Below, piece after piece: positions 40,354 to 48,968 of a stretch of 64,000 bases of DNA. Numbering within the stretch: the stretch's first letter is position 1; each line of letters begins with the position of its first letter. Source of the stretch: Acinetobacter calcoaceticus (GTDB taxonomy: Bacteria > Pseudomonadota > Gammaproteobacteria > Pseudomonadales > Moraxellaceae); assembly GCF_016508255.1 (NCBI RefSeq), contig NZ_JADVKT010000002.1, positions 62,001 to 126,000 of the forward strand. The letters are read 5' to 3'. The position numbers and the translations under genes were made by a program. The notes under the pieces are model-generated. The model did no database searches, was not told the DNA's origin, and worked only from the letters and a program-made list of their open reading frames with translations.

Positions 40354-40368
40354 CCTTTAAAGCATGTT

Positions 40369-40397
40369 TTGAAAATCAAGCCAAACTAACGTAATAG
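40369..40397 (+). promoter_or_regulatory. Promoter of candidate small RNA 3
   Basis: TTGAAA and TAATAG are separated by 17 bp, a good sigma-70 spacing. The transcript start would be near 40404. Confidence 0.55.
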
Positions 40398-40403
40398 ACA
40401 CAA

Positions 40404-40541
40404 TTAAAATATTGAACATCCAAAATGATTGTGGGACTATGCTTTTGCAAAAATGTGACCTAATCTACATTTTTGCATTTCAGGACTGAGTGGTTTTCAC
40501 TAAGCCCATTCCTTCAATGAGAAGTAGGAATGGGCTTTTTC
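40404..40541 (+). ncRNA. Candidate small RNA 3, two strong hairpins
   Basis: A 138-nt unit with a sigma-70-like promoter, a perfect 11-bp hairpin (40446-40456 and 40467-40477, 10-nt loop) and a 12-bp terminator (40502-40513 and 40526-40537) with a T-run. No ORF of note. The terminator may also serve the convergent xseB. The hairpin-linker-terminator plan is that of many base-pairing small RNAs. Confidence 0.5.
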
Positions 40542-40550
40542 TATTGCGCT

Positions 40551-40745
40551 TTATTCTTTAAATGTCTCATCTAAAGCTTGTTGTACGGCTTCTATACGTG
40601 ATTTACACGCTTTATAAGCAGTAATCGATTCTTCAACAATTTTCATCAAATTATCAATATCTGGGCTTTCTTGAGATTCTAATAATTCGGCATTTTTTTT
40701 CAAAATGTCATGGCCATCCTTAAACGTTAACTTTTCATTTTTCAT
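40551..40745 (-). CDS. xseB: Exodeoxyribonuclease VII small subunit
   Basis: The 64-residue small subunit is an all-helical protein (KNAELLESQESPDIDNLMKIVEESITAYKACKSRIEAVQQALDE region) with the LDE-F ending typical of XseB. Its start overlaps the end of xseA by 11 nt, so it is translationally coupled. It is somewhat short compared with the 70-80 residues of many homologues. Confidence 0.9.
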   Translation of the reverse strand: MKNEKLTFKDGHDILKKNAELLESQESPDIDNLMKIVEESITAYKACKSRIEAVQQALDETFKE

Positions 40746-42000
40746 TTGGAATTACCTGTGTAATGTTGGCTTCAATCACACCATCTTGCATTTCAATGGT
40801 AATGGCAGGGTTTGAAATTTGATGGATAGAGTGAATTGCTTTTCCTTCTGATCGAACAATTGCATAGCCTTTGGCTTGAACCTGTTTCGGATTTTGTAAA
40901 AGGATTTCTTTCATTAAAGATTCGATCTGGGCTAATGAAAATTTAACTTGTTGCTGTGAACTAAACTGAATACGTTCTTTCATCTGGTCAAGCAGGCGAT
41001 GTGCTGAATTAAGCTGACCTTGTGCCGAAGATTTAATGTGCTGAAGTAGCTGATCATTCTTGCTTTGATAGCTTGTGATTTGATGCTGTGAAAGTAGCTT
41101 AATGGTTTGCAGACTATCTACCACTTCTTGTACGTGTTCTACAATATGGTTGCGAATACCAGCAATCACTTTACTTGGTGTGTCGAATGAACGATGTGCG
41201 ATTTCATCAAGAATTGTACGGTCTTTTTCATGACCAATACCGACCCAAATGGGTACAGTGCGTTTGCAAAGCAGGGCTGCAAGTTCATAATCGTTCAAAT
41301 ACGCCAAATCATTCACAGATCCACCGCCACGAATAATTACAATCAAGTCTGGTGGAAAGTTGAATGTGCTGGCCCATTGCCTTAAACCTGTACCTAAAGA
41401 CTCTATCAAGCTAGTTGCGGCTGTATTTCCTTGAAAAGTCGCTGTGTGATACACAAAATGGCAAACCCCATTTCTTTCTAGCGCATCGGCATCTTTTTTA
41501 AAGTCGCCGAGGCCCGCAGCATTTTGAGGAGCAATGACTAAAACATTTTGAATATCAAACGGAGTAGGAAGGAGTTTATTTTTATGAATTAAGCCTTCTT
41601 GTGTGAGCCGTTCAATAATTTGCAGATAACGTTTAGCAATTTCGCCTAAGGTAAAACTTGAGTCAATCTCTTCAATATTGACTGAAAATCCATATTGAGG
41701 ATCAAAACGTGCTCGAATTTTTATGAGAACATTGAGGTCACTTGAAATTTCAATACCCGTTTCACGCTCAAACTTCAGAACAATTTTACTTGCCGAAAAT
41801 TTCCAGATCGTGGCCTTACAACTTGCAATGACCTTATCCGTATCTGCATCTTTTTCTGCAAGTTCTAAATAGTAATGACCGCCTTTAATATTTAAATTTC
41901 GAATCTCAGCTTTTACCCAAACTGGTTCATCAAAGGCTAGGCGTATGACTTCCTGAACTGTGCTGAGATATTCACTAAGGGAAAACTGAGGTTCAGACAT
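40735..42000 (-). CDS. xseA: Exodeoxyribonuclease VII large subunit
   Basis: The catalytic subunit of the bidirectional single-strand DNA exonuclease. An N-terminal OB domain (YLSTVQEVIRLAFDEPVWVKAEIRNL) is followed by the catalytic domain with LVIAPQNAAGLGDF, DLIVIIRGGGSVNDLAYLNDYELA and VGIGHEKDRTILDEIAHRSFDTPSK, then the coiled-coil region. The length is 421 residues. It forms an operon with xseB. Confidence 0.95.
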   Translation of the reverse strand: MSEPQFSLSEYLSTVQEVIRLAFDEPVWVKAEIRNLNIKGGHYYLELAEKDADTDKVIASCKATIWKFSASKIVLKFERETGIEISSDLNVLIKIRARFDPQYGFSVNIEEIDSSFTLGEIAKRYLQIIERLTQEGLIHKNKLLPTPFDIQNVLVIAPQNAAGLGDFKKDADALERNGVCHFVYHTATFQGNTAATSLIESLGTGLRQWASTFNFPPDLIVIIRGGGSVNDLAYLNDYELAALLCKRTVPIWVGIGHEKDRTILDEIAHRSFDTPSKVIAGIRNHIVEHVQEVVDSLQTIKLLSQHQITSYQSKNDQLLQHIKSSAQGQLNSAHRLLDQMKERIQFSSQQQVKFSLAQIESLMKEILLQNPKQVQAKGYAIVRSEGKAIHSIHQISNPAITIEMQDGVIEANITQVIPNEK

Positions 42001-42254
42001 ACGAAATAAAACTTAGAGAATTAAACTAGATAGTATAAAAGCAACCCAGCCAAGGCAATTGTTGTCTATGAATTTAGCGTTCTGTTTAAAATAAATACAA
42101 CAATTCAAAAGTTTAATCTTAAATTTAGCTTGTTTATCTCAAGCTTGTGAAAAAGATAGAATTAATTAAAAAAGATAAAACTGAGTAATTACAACAGATT
42201 AAAAAAAAGAGTTTGCTTTATAAAATATATGGGCGTATAAAGCTTACTTCCAAT

Positions 42255-42331
<77 letters not shown>

Positions 42332-42505
42332 AAATATTATGCTCTGTGATGTACCACTTTTCATAATGCGAAAATTATGAAAAGCAATTAGCTTATAAAT
42401 AACCCAATATCAAGCTAAATATTAAATTCTAGACTGACTGTCCATACCTTAAATCTAGCGTTCTAATTAAATACCGTTAAATCACATGAGCTCAGTGATG
42501 AGTGA

Positions 42506-42739
42506 ATGATTGTGAATATAGTAAATGAGTGGCTAGTTGCCACAGCCGTAAATGGCAATGAGATTAATGTGAGGATTGTTCCTCACGTGCGTAAGCAAAA
42601 CTCTCAAGATGGTTATCGTTGGGTCGAAGTTGGTAAGAAAATTCAACTTCAATCTGGTGAAGAAATCGAATTAAATCAAGATGGCAAAAGCTTCTATGCT
42701 GGATTTAATCAGCTTTATCGTTTAACTGCGTATTGTTGA
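42506..42739 (+). CDS. Conserved hypothetical protein, 77 aa
   Basis: The family is not recognised. It is beta-rich, with EWLVATAVNGNEINVRIVPH, a central WVEVGKKIQL and an acidic EEIELNQDGKSF. It lies between the tRNA gene and the prophage repressor and is followed by a strong terminator. No clear SD precedes the ATG. Confidence 0.55.
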   Translation: MIVNIVNEWLVATAVNGNEINVRIVPHVRKQNSQDGYRWVEVGKKIQLQSGEEIELNQDGKSFYAGFNQLYRLTAYC

Positions 42740-42762
42740 TGAAAATGTTTGGCGCTAAAGCT

Positions 42763-42798
42763 AAAAAACCTATCTCCATTGAAAGAGATAGGTTTTTT
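42763..42798 (+). terminator. Terminator after the 77-aa gene
   Basis: AAAAAACCTATCT pairs with AGAGATAGGTTTTTT around an 8-nt loop, with a T-run on the plus strand. Confidence 0.85.
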
Positions 42799-42891
42799 TA
42801 TATCTATATGGGATATAAACAATTAAAGTTATAAAAATGCAAAATATCTCAAATCTATAGAATTATTATTTTAATTATATTTATAACTGAG

Positions 42892-43563
42892 TTAGCCTGC
42901 TCGCCAGAATTGACGGCCCATAACCTTAAAGTTCTTTCCATTTTCTTCAGTTACGCGTCGGTCTCTAAATTTTTCATTTAGACTATGCAAAATTAAAGAA
43001 CCGTCTGCTTCTTTAAAAATTTGCTTAATCATTCCTTCCCCTGCAAAGTAAACCGCATAAATCTCACCATCAATCACTTCAGTCTGAGAGATATCAATAC
43101 CGACTAAATCCCCATCTTTAATGTAGTCTGTCATGCTATCGCCTTTAGCTTTGATAATACGCATGCATTCTTGAGCAACTCGTTTTTCTTTAAAAAATGA
43201 AGCTGGAAAGGGAATTTTTCCATTAATTGCATCGAAGTGAAACTCGATAGACTCACCAGTACCACAAGAAAAGTTAGCCTCTACGACTTCAATCCAGACA
43301 TATTGATCGGTGGATTCCGCATTCACGACAGTAGCGCTAAATACATCACTTTCTCTAAAAGAATCTTCTGTATTTCCAGTTGTTAACCAATAACCATCTA
43401 CACCTAAAAATTGGGCAATTAAAGGAAGAAATGCAGATTTCAAATTTTTACCTGACTCTAAAGCCTGATAGGCAGGTTGAGACATCTTTACAGCCTCAGC
43501 AACTTCAGCCTGAGTTTTTTTAGCTTTAATTCTAGAGTCTTTTAAACGGTCTTTAAGAGCCAT
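42892..43563 (-). CDS. Prophage LexA-like (S24) repressor with Cro/C1 helix-turn-helix
   Basis: A phage-type repressor of 223 residues. The N-terminal helix-turn-helix (KKTQAEVAEAVKMSQPAYQALESG) precedes an S24 protease-like domain with catalytic Ser143 (KGDSMTDYIKDGD) and Lys180. The self-cleavage site is Cys100-Gly101, as in UmuD, not Ala-Gly as in LexA. RecA-triggered cleavage is expected. Divergently, an array of short palindromes lies immediately upstream. Confidence 0.9.
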   Translation of the reverse strand: MALKDRLKDSRIKAKKTQAEVAEAVKMSQPAYQALESGKNLKSAFLPLIAQFLGVDGYWLTTGNTEDSFRESDVFSATVVNAESTDQYVWIEVVEANFSCGTGESIEFHFDAINGKIPFPASFFKEKRVAQECMRIIKAKGDSMTDYIKDGDLVGIDISQTEVIDGEIYAVYFAGEGMIKQIFKEADGSLILHSLNEKFRDRRVTEENGKNFKVMGRQFWRAG

Positions 43564-43867
43564 AACGGTTACACCAGCAAACTTATAACAAATATATAAC
43601 TAAAGTTATATCGAGTAAAACAACTATAGTTATTGACTAATAATAACTATAGTTATAATATCAGTTATATCTTGAGATGGATAGATAAAGTTTAAATAGT
43701 GTTTGAGTCTCTATTTATAGGTTTATCAACATGTTGAGATGGAAGCTAAATTTAATTTGTTTCTATAGGAAGCAAATTAAAAGGGAGATAGCTCAATTAT
43801 TATTTACAGATAGGCTATCAAAACAAAAAATGGAATAAAAAAAGCCCGATTCCGTGGATCAGGCTTA
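43564..43867. other. Repressor-side non-coding region of the prophage remnant
   Basis: About 300 bp. It holds the operator array; right of it (43670-43867) I see no ORF and one terminator-like hairpin (AGCCCGAT against ATCAGGCT, 43844-43866). On the minus strand that hairpin has a T-run, but no minus-strand gene feeds into it. Confidence 0.45.
43595..43669. promoter_or_regulatory. Operator array of the prophage repressor
   Basis: Related palindromes built on ATAACTAtAGTTAT: 43595-43610 (7-bp arms, AA centre), 43622-43631 (core 10 bp), 43643-43656 (14 bp perfect), and a half-site at 43663-43669. The spacing between centres is about 24, 23 and 16 bp. They lie between the repressor and the start of the rightward phage genes. 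Confidence 0.75.
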
Positions 43868-44026
43868 ATGTTCGTCGATAAAGGGTATCAAGAACATGAA
43901 GAATTTAACAAAGATTGTGAGCTGCAACAAAAGTTTCCGATATACGGCAAAGCCTTATTTGAACTGTTTTGGCAAAAAATTAAAGTTCGAAAACAGCTTA
44001 AATTTAATACTTTTTTACAATTTTAA
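43868..44026 (+). CDS. Phage-like small ORF, 52 aa
   Basis: A short frame reading MFVDKGYQEHEEFNKDC onward with a Phe-rich, basic tail. The ribosome-binding site is weak. It lies between the prophage operators and the next phage ORF, and I do not recognise it. It could be a remnant. Confidence 0.35.
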   Translation: MFVDKGYQEHEEFNKDCELQQKFPIYGKALFELFWQKIKVRKQLKFNTFLQF

Positions 44027-44226
44027 AAAAGGAAATATCTATTTTAAATTAATGATTTAAATGCATACAGTTTCGTTCTTTGTATTTGTTGTACTAGATG
44101 AAACGTTTCGAACACACATTTGTAGTCATAGCTTAGCTATATTGCTCAAAGTAGTGTACGAAACTTCAAGAATAACAAACGATAAAGATGCCTTACTAAA
44201 CGAGTAAATTGAGTTGGAGATAGTGA

Positions 44227-44481
44227 ATGACTACAGCAATGCAGAACAGAGCTAAACAACTTAAAAATGCAAAACGTGGAGGGTATGTCCCAACAATTGC
44301 AAAAGATATAAACAAATATAAGGTACAAAAAATAAAAAGGGCGCTTGAAGAGGCAAAGCAAATTGCAAGTGAGCTTGAAGATGAAGCATTCGAATTCGAT
44401 GATCAAGTCTCTATGCAAAAAGCGATAGGTGCAATCACCGTAATTGAGTTGATTGAACAAGCCTTAAACAGTGCACACTAA
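44227..44481 (+). CDS. Small phage-like helical protein, 84 aa
   Basis: GGAG is 8 nt before the ATG. The protein is helical and highly charged, with a basic N-terminal stretch (NRAKQLKNAKRGG) and an acidic EEAKQIASELEDEAFEFDD. No family recognised. It is ahead of holin- and lysin-like genes on the same strand. Confidence 0.55.
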   Translation: MTTAMQNRAKQLKNAKRGGYVPTIAKDINKYKVQKIKRALEEAKQIASELEDEAFEFDDQVSMQKAIGAITVIELIEQALNSAH

Positions 44482-44689
44482 CCAGCTTTAGCACACAAAC
44501 ATTCTTTCTGAGGCCCTGAAATTAAGGGCCAAGGGTAAGTTCGTCTTGCAATTTAGCGCCGCTTTAAAGCGTTAGTGTTTTTTATTGACTGTAATAAAGA
44601 AAACTAAGGGTATTTATACAACCTGAAAAACAACAAGCTGGTGATGTTGATGAATTTTCAAGTTTTACCCTTTAAAGCAGGACAAGATT

Positions 44690-45079
44690 ATGAAAGCAAT
44701 TCCAACGAGTGGATTAGCCACCTTTTTAAATTTTTATAGCATTGCAATTATGGTGGCTTTAGCAGTCAGCTTAGTTGTCGCAGTCGTGTTAATGATGCGT
44801 TTCCCTCGCTCTCCACAAGAATGGATTGTTGGGTTGATATGTACAGTAGTTTCAAGCTTAACAGGCGGCTCATTTATTATTATGAAATGGAATTTACAAG
44901 AATGGGTACAAGATATTTGGGGAATGATCACACTATGTGGATTCTTCTTTATTTGCGGTTTGCCGGGTTGGGCTATTGTGAGATGGATATTTAACTTCAT
45001 CAATAAACAAGAAGGTAAAACGATTGTGGAAGTCATGAAAGACTTAAAAAAAGCGAAAGATGATCTGCAGAATAGCTAA
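44690..45079 (+). CDS. Holin-like membrane protein
   Basis: A 129-residue protein with three predicted membrane segments (YSIAIMVALAVSLVVAVVLMM; IVGLICTVVSSLTGGSFII; ITLCGFFFICGLPGWAIV) and a charged C-terminal tail (VEVMKDLKKAKDDLQ). The size, topology and position directly before an endolysin gene match phage holins. The exact family is not recognised. Confidence 0.7.
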   Translation: MKAIPTSGLATFLNFYSIAIMVALAVSLVVAVVLMMRFPRSPQEWIVGLICTVVSSLTGGSFIIMKWNLQEWVQDIWGMITLCGFFFICGLPGWAIVRWIFNFINKQEGKTIVEVMKDLKKAKDDLQNS

Positions 45080-45109
45080 AAACAGTTCAAATCATATGGG
45101 TAAAATAAA

Positions 45110-45655
45110 ATGAATATCGACCAGTACTTAGAAACAATCATAGACAGAGAAGGTGGATATGTTAACCATCCATCAGACCATGGGCATGCTACCAAGTTTG
45201 GCATTACAGAAGCAGTCGCTCGATCACAAGGCTATCAAGGTGATATGCGAGATTTACCATTAGCCGTGGCCAAATCTATTTATAAGCAACAATATTGGTT
45301 TGAACCCCAATTTGACCAGATCAATGAGATTAGCTCTGCTATTGCAGAAGAGTTATTTGATACGGCTGTTAATTGTGGTGTCAATTTTGCAAAACTCATA
45401 TTACAACGCGCTTTAAATCTGCTGAATAAGGAGGGAAAAGAAGGCTGGCCAAATCTTGCGTTAGATGGTCAGTATGGACCTCTCACTTTTCAAGCTCTTA
45501 CGACGTATTTGAACAAGCGGCATAAAGAAGGAGAAATGGTATTAGTACGTGTTTTAAATATTATGCAAGGGCAGCACTATATCGAAATTACAGAGAAGAA
45601 CCCAAATTATGAAGCCTTCTTTTATGGTTGGATTTTAAATAGGGTGTCGTTATAA
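45110..45655 (+). CDS. Phage endolysin, GH108 N-acetylmuramidase
   Basis: A GH108-type lysozyme domain with the catalytic EGGYVNHPSDHG (Glu14 in E-G-G-Y) and TKFGIT, then a C-terminal peptidoglycan-binding domain with LDGQYGPLTFQALTTYL. The length is 181 residues. With the holin-like protein upstream it forms a lysis cassette. The protein appears intact. Confidence 0.88.
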   Translation: MNIDQYLETIIDREGGYVNHPSDHGHATKFGITEAVARSQGYQGDMRDLPLAVAKSIYKQQYWFEPQFDQINEISSAIAEELFDTAVNCGVNFAKLILQRALNLLNKEGKEGWPNLALDGQYGPLTFQALTTYLNKRHKEGEMVLVRVLNIMQGQHYIEITEKNPNYEAFFYGWILNRVSL

Positions 45656-45691
45656 AAATTATAATTAGATAAAAATATGCTGAATAATCGC

Positions 45692-45737
45692 AATGCTTTA
45701 AAAGTCTAAACATGAGTTAAGGCTTTTAAAGCATAAT
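45692..45737. terminator. Hairpin between endolysin and LysE-type gene
   Basis: AATGCTTTAAAAG pairs with CTTTTAAAGCATT-like sequence around a 17-nt loop, between convergent genes; useful to both. Confidence 0.6.
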
Positions 45738-45752
45738 TCTTAAATTAATGAG

Positions 45753-46370
45753 TTATTGTGCGATGAGTAAAATTGCAAGAAGAAAGAAAATAGCGCCACT
45801 GATTTTATTGAGTATAGAAAAATTATTTCCAGCCAACATCTTTTCTTTAAAAATTGAAGAGAAATTTGCATAGACCAAATGAATTAAAAAGCCAATAAAA
45901 CAAAAGGTTAAAGATAGAATTAAAAACTGATTTAAAATTTCTTTCTTTATATCAATAAATTGAGGGAAAAGAGCAATAAAAAATACGATTGTTTTAGGGT
46001 TAAGCAAAGATGCGAGGAGGCCTTGATAAAAGAGTTTCGATTTACTTACATTTTTATCACCTTGCTGATCAGTGATTAAATCTTGTGATGGCGTTTTTTT
46101 ACTGAAGTTTTTATATCCTAGATACATTAAATAAAATGCACCAATAAATTTTAAAACCGTAAATATAGTAGGGTTGCTCGTAATAATAAGACCTACACCA
46201 CTCGCGGAAATTACAGCAATTACAAACATACCAATAATTAAGCCGCTAATACCGAATAAAGCGGTTCTAACACCATAATTGATTGAATTTGTGACAGTAA
46301 ATAAAACACCGGGGCCGGGGCTTAAGAGGGTAAGGAATGCAATTGTTATAAAAACTAAAAGACCGCTCAC
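45753..46370 (-). CDS. LysE/RhtB-type amino-acid exporter
   Basis: A 205-residue inner-membrane exporter with six hydrophobic segments and the family motif near the N-terminus (LLSPGPGVLFTVTNSI). Such exporters remove amino acids or homoserine lactones. A GTG start with AGGA 9 nt upstream is used. The substrate is not inferable. It converges on the prophage lysis genes. Confidence 0.85.
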   Translation of the reverse strand: MSGLLVFITIAFLTLLSPGPGVLFTVTNSINYGVRTALFGISGLIIGMFVIAVISASGVGLIITSNPTIFTVLKFIGAFYLMYLGYKNFSKKTPSQDLITDQQGDKNVSKSKLFYQGLLASLLNPKTIVFFIALFPQFIDIKKEILNQFLILSLTFCFIGFLIHLVYANFSSIFKEKMLAGNNFSILNKISGAIFFLLAILLIAQ

Positions 46371-46629
46371 GCTGATATATCCTATTTATCAATTGAGGCA
46401 AGATTATGTGTTTACTTTAAATGAGAAAATAATTTATGTATACAGAAGGTTATGTATATTTATAAGTGAATAGATTAAATAGTAAAATTTGAAAATCCCT
46501 AAATAAAATAGGTATTTATATAAACAGATAAGGGATATAAAAATTTTGAAGGGGAAAGCAACATAAACATACAACCCCACTAAATGGGCATGCTACTATG
46601 CTAAGTCTATACCTCTCGAAATATACAAC

Positions 46630-47562
46630 ATGACGAAAAAAGAACGGCAGTTTAAATCTGGCGAATTTCGATTTTCCTTTTTATCGTTTAAATATTGGGG
46701 GCTATGGGTTTTAGCTTTTATCTTGATGTTATTCGCAATGTTACCTTGGGCTATTCAATGGCGTCTCGCAGATTTTCTTTCAAAAATAGCATGGAAATCT
46801 TTAGGTTCAAGAAGAAAAACAACACTACGTAATTTAGAAGCATGCTTTCCTGAAAAAACACCTATGCAAATTGAAGTGAAAGCTAAACAGGTTTTTGTGG
46901 ATACTATAACTGGGGTATTTGAAGCATTAAATGCTTGGTACAGCCCAAACTGGTTTAAAAGCCGTGTTCATATAGATGGGCTAGAGAATTTAACTAATAA
47001 TCAGGAAAATGGCGTACTTTTATTAGGGACTCATAGTACGCTTTTAGATGCAGGTGGAGCGGCTTGTACCTTATTTTTTAATATGGATGTGGTTTACCGA
47101 CCACAAAACAATCCCTTTTTAGATTTTCTGATTCATCGTAGTCGTGCAAGAGTGTATAAAAACCAGATTGCTCGAGACAACATGCGTGGGCTTATCCAAA
47201 ACCTCAAACATGGTCATGCAATATGGTATAGCCCAGATCAGGATTTTGGTTTAAAACAAGGCGTAATGGCATCATTTTTTGGTATACAAGCGGCGACTGT
47301 GACAGCTCACCGCAGACTGATGGATATATCAAAAGCAGCGGCAGTCCCTTTGTACTTTTACAGAAGTGGCAATATCAGAAATCCTCAATATCATGTGCTC
47401 GTAGAACCTAAATTAGAGAATTTTCCGAGTGGGTGCGAAGTGAGTGATGCTGAACGAGTAAATAAAATTATTGAGAATCAAATTCGTATTGCCCCTACAC
47501 AATACATGTGGTTCCATCGACGTTTTAAGACACGTCCTGCTGGTGAACAGAAATTTTATTGA
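46630..47562 (+). CDS. LpxL/LpxM-type lipid A acyltransferase
   Basis: A lysophospholipid-acyltransferase-family protein of 310 residues with an N-terminal membrane anchor (WGLWVLAFILMLFAMLPW) and the catalytic H135-x4-D140 (GTHSTLLD). IWYSPDQDFG matches the LpxL/LpxM family. It adds a secondary acyl chain to lipid A in the inner membrane. Whether it is the lauroyl or the other Acinetobacter paralogue cannot be decided from sequence alone. A hairpin at 47572-47594 follows the stop. Confidence 0.85.
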   Translation: MTKKERQFKSGEFRFSFLSFKYWGLWVLAFILMLFAMLPWAIQWRLADFLSKIAWKSLGSRRKTTLRNLEACFPEKTPMQIEVKAKQVFVDTITGVFEALNAWYSPNWFKSRVHIDGLENLTNNQENGVLLLGTHSTLLDAGGAACTLFFNMDVVYRPQNNPFLDFLIHRSRARVYKNQIARDNMRGLIQNLKHGHAIWYSPDQDFGLKQGVMASFFGIQAATVTAHRRLMDISKAAAVPLYFYRSGNIRNPQYHVLVEPKLENFPSGCEVSDAERVNKIIENQIRIAPTQYMWFHRRFKTRPAGEQKFY

Positions 47563-47899
47563 TGGGCTTATGAGAAGTAGCAAAGTTACTTCTCTCAATT
47601 GCAATGAAACAGAATTTGAAATGAAAGAAATTCTAGTGAAATTAATATGAAATAGGGATGTCTAGGCGCGTAGAAGCTTTCTTGTTTGAATTATTTTGAA
47701 TATCGATTGCAAATGCTTTTGAAATGTGTATTATCGAGAGTAACTAACAAAATATTCTTGTCATTATAACTTTATATTTGCACAGTTTGATTTATAATCC
47801 TTCGGTTTTTTCAGATATTTAAGTTCTGACGTCTATTTTTTAGTTAAATTGGTTTCACCAATAATAAGTTATAATATTTTAAGAGTTAGGATATAAGAT
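47563..47899. other. Leader region of the cold-shock gene
   Basis: About 337 bp without an ORF, very AT-rich. Long 5' leaders are common ahead of cold-shock genes and may act as thermosensors, but I could not pick a definite structure beyond the hairpin at 47572. Confidence 0.4.
47572..47594 (+). terminator. Hairpin after the lipid A acyltransferase gene
   Basis: An 8-bp stem (47572-47579 and 47587-47594) with a 7-nt loop, no T-run. Confidence 0.5.
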
Positions 47900-48115
47900 A
47901 TGTCTACTACAACTGGTACAGTAAAATGGTTCAATGAAACTAAAGGTTTTGGTTTTATTGTGACTGATGAAGGTAAAGATATTTTTGCTCATTTTACTGA
48001 TATTCAAACACAAGGTTTTAAAGTTCTATTGGAAGGTCAACGTGTTGAGTTTACGATAGTACAGGGTAAAAAAGGCCCTCAAGCTTCAAATATTGTGATT
48101 CTTCAAAATTCATAA
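47900..48115 (+). CDS. Cold-shock domain protein
   Basis: A single-domain CspA-type RNA chaperone of 71 residues. RNP1 is KGFGFI and RNP2 reads DIFAHF in place of the common VFVHF. The OB fold ends with [11 protein letters not shown] terminator follows. It is one of several Csp paralogues expected in the genome; whether cold or growth phase induces it is not shown. Confidence 0.92.
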   Translation: MSTTTGTVKWFNETKGFGFIVTDEGKDIFAHFTDIQTQGFKVLLEGQRVEFTIVQGKKGPQASNIVILQNS

Positions 48116-48182
48116 TTAAATAAAATGCATGAATATTTTAAATAAATTATATTTAAAAAGTATAGCATTTTAGCAGAGTTGA

Positions 48183-48214
48183 AAAAGCCCACTTTATATT
48201 TGTGGGTTTTTTAT
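48183..48214 (+). terminator. Cold-shock gene terminator
   Basis: AAAGCCCAC pairs with GTGGGTTTT around a loop of about 11 nt, with a T-run. Confidence 0.8.
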
Positions 48215-48327
48215 AAATGTTAATTTAGAATATGTTTAAAATGAAGGGGTTGTGTAGAAAACAATCTATTAAAATTACTTTTTACTTTCTATGTTATAAT
48301 ATAATTCACTAAGTTTTTGGTATTAAA

Positions 48328-48552
48328 ATGGATATTTGTATTGGTGGTATTTTTGACGGTCAAAAAATAGAAAACGATAAAAATTATTTCAAAGTGGAAG
48401 ATCACTATTCTGATAACCATTCGGAATATAATAAGCAACACTTTCATTTATTTGGAAAAATTTATACTTTTTGGGTTTGCAATGAGATAGCTTTAGAGCA
48501 AGCTACAAGAAAAGCGGAGCGAATCTTAAATAAAAAAGCAGAAACCAATTAG
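48328..48552 (+). CDS. Hypothetical protein, 74 aa
   Basis: No recognised family. The sequence starts MDICIGGIFDGQKIEN, has a His-rich centre (EDHYSDNHSEYNKQHFHLFG) and ends in a helix (ALEQATRKAERILNKK). Short, beta then alpha, with a phage-accessory look, but that is only an impression. No clear SD. Confidence 0.5.
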   Translation: MDICIGGIFDGQKIENDKNYFKVEDHYSDNHSEYNKQHFHLFGKIYTFWVCNEIALEQATRKAERILNKKAETN

Positions 48553-48968
48553 CTGTTTTTTTAATGAGTAGATATGAATTGTGGGTGTTTGACCCTCACT
48601 CTTATTCGATTGATACAAAGTATGAGTAGTTGCTTCATGGAAAAGTAGCATATTTTATGCCTCTACTTTTGTTTAGAAAATCTAATAATTTTATACTTAT
48701 TATTAAATACTAAAGGTTATGTACAATTTTATAATACTAATTACATGTCTTTTACAATTTGCGTGTGGAATATACTAAATATAGTAATAGATTAGGTTTA
48801 AGCTAAAGTTGTTTTATTTATTGCGCAAATAAAACATAACCCACTTAAATACAAGTTATTTGAGTGGGTTCTTTATTCAAGACGGTTATACATTCTTTCA
48901 ATGTTCATAATTAAAGTATAGATAATATTTATTGTTATAATCTGCTTCAAGAAAGGAAAACATTTTTA
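48553..48968. other. Intergenic region with two hairpins before proC-like gene
   Basis: About 416 bp, very AT-rich, no ORF. It contains AAAAGTAG paired with CTCTACTTTT-like sequence at 48642-48671 and a strong 14-bp hairpin at 48837-48870 (AACCCACTTAAATA against its near-complement, CAAG loop). No transcript is obvious for either. Confidence 0.45.
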
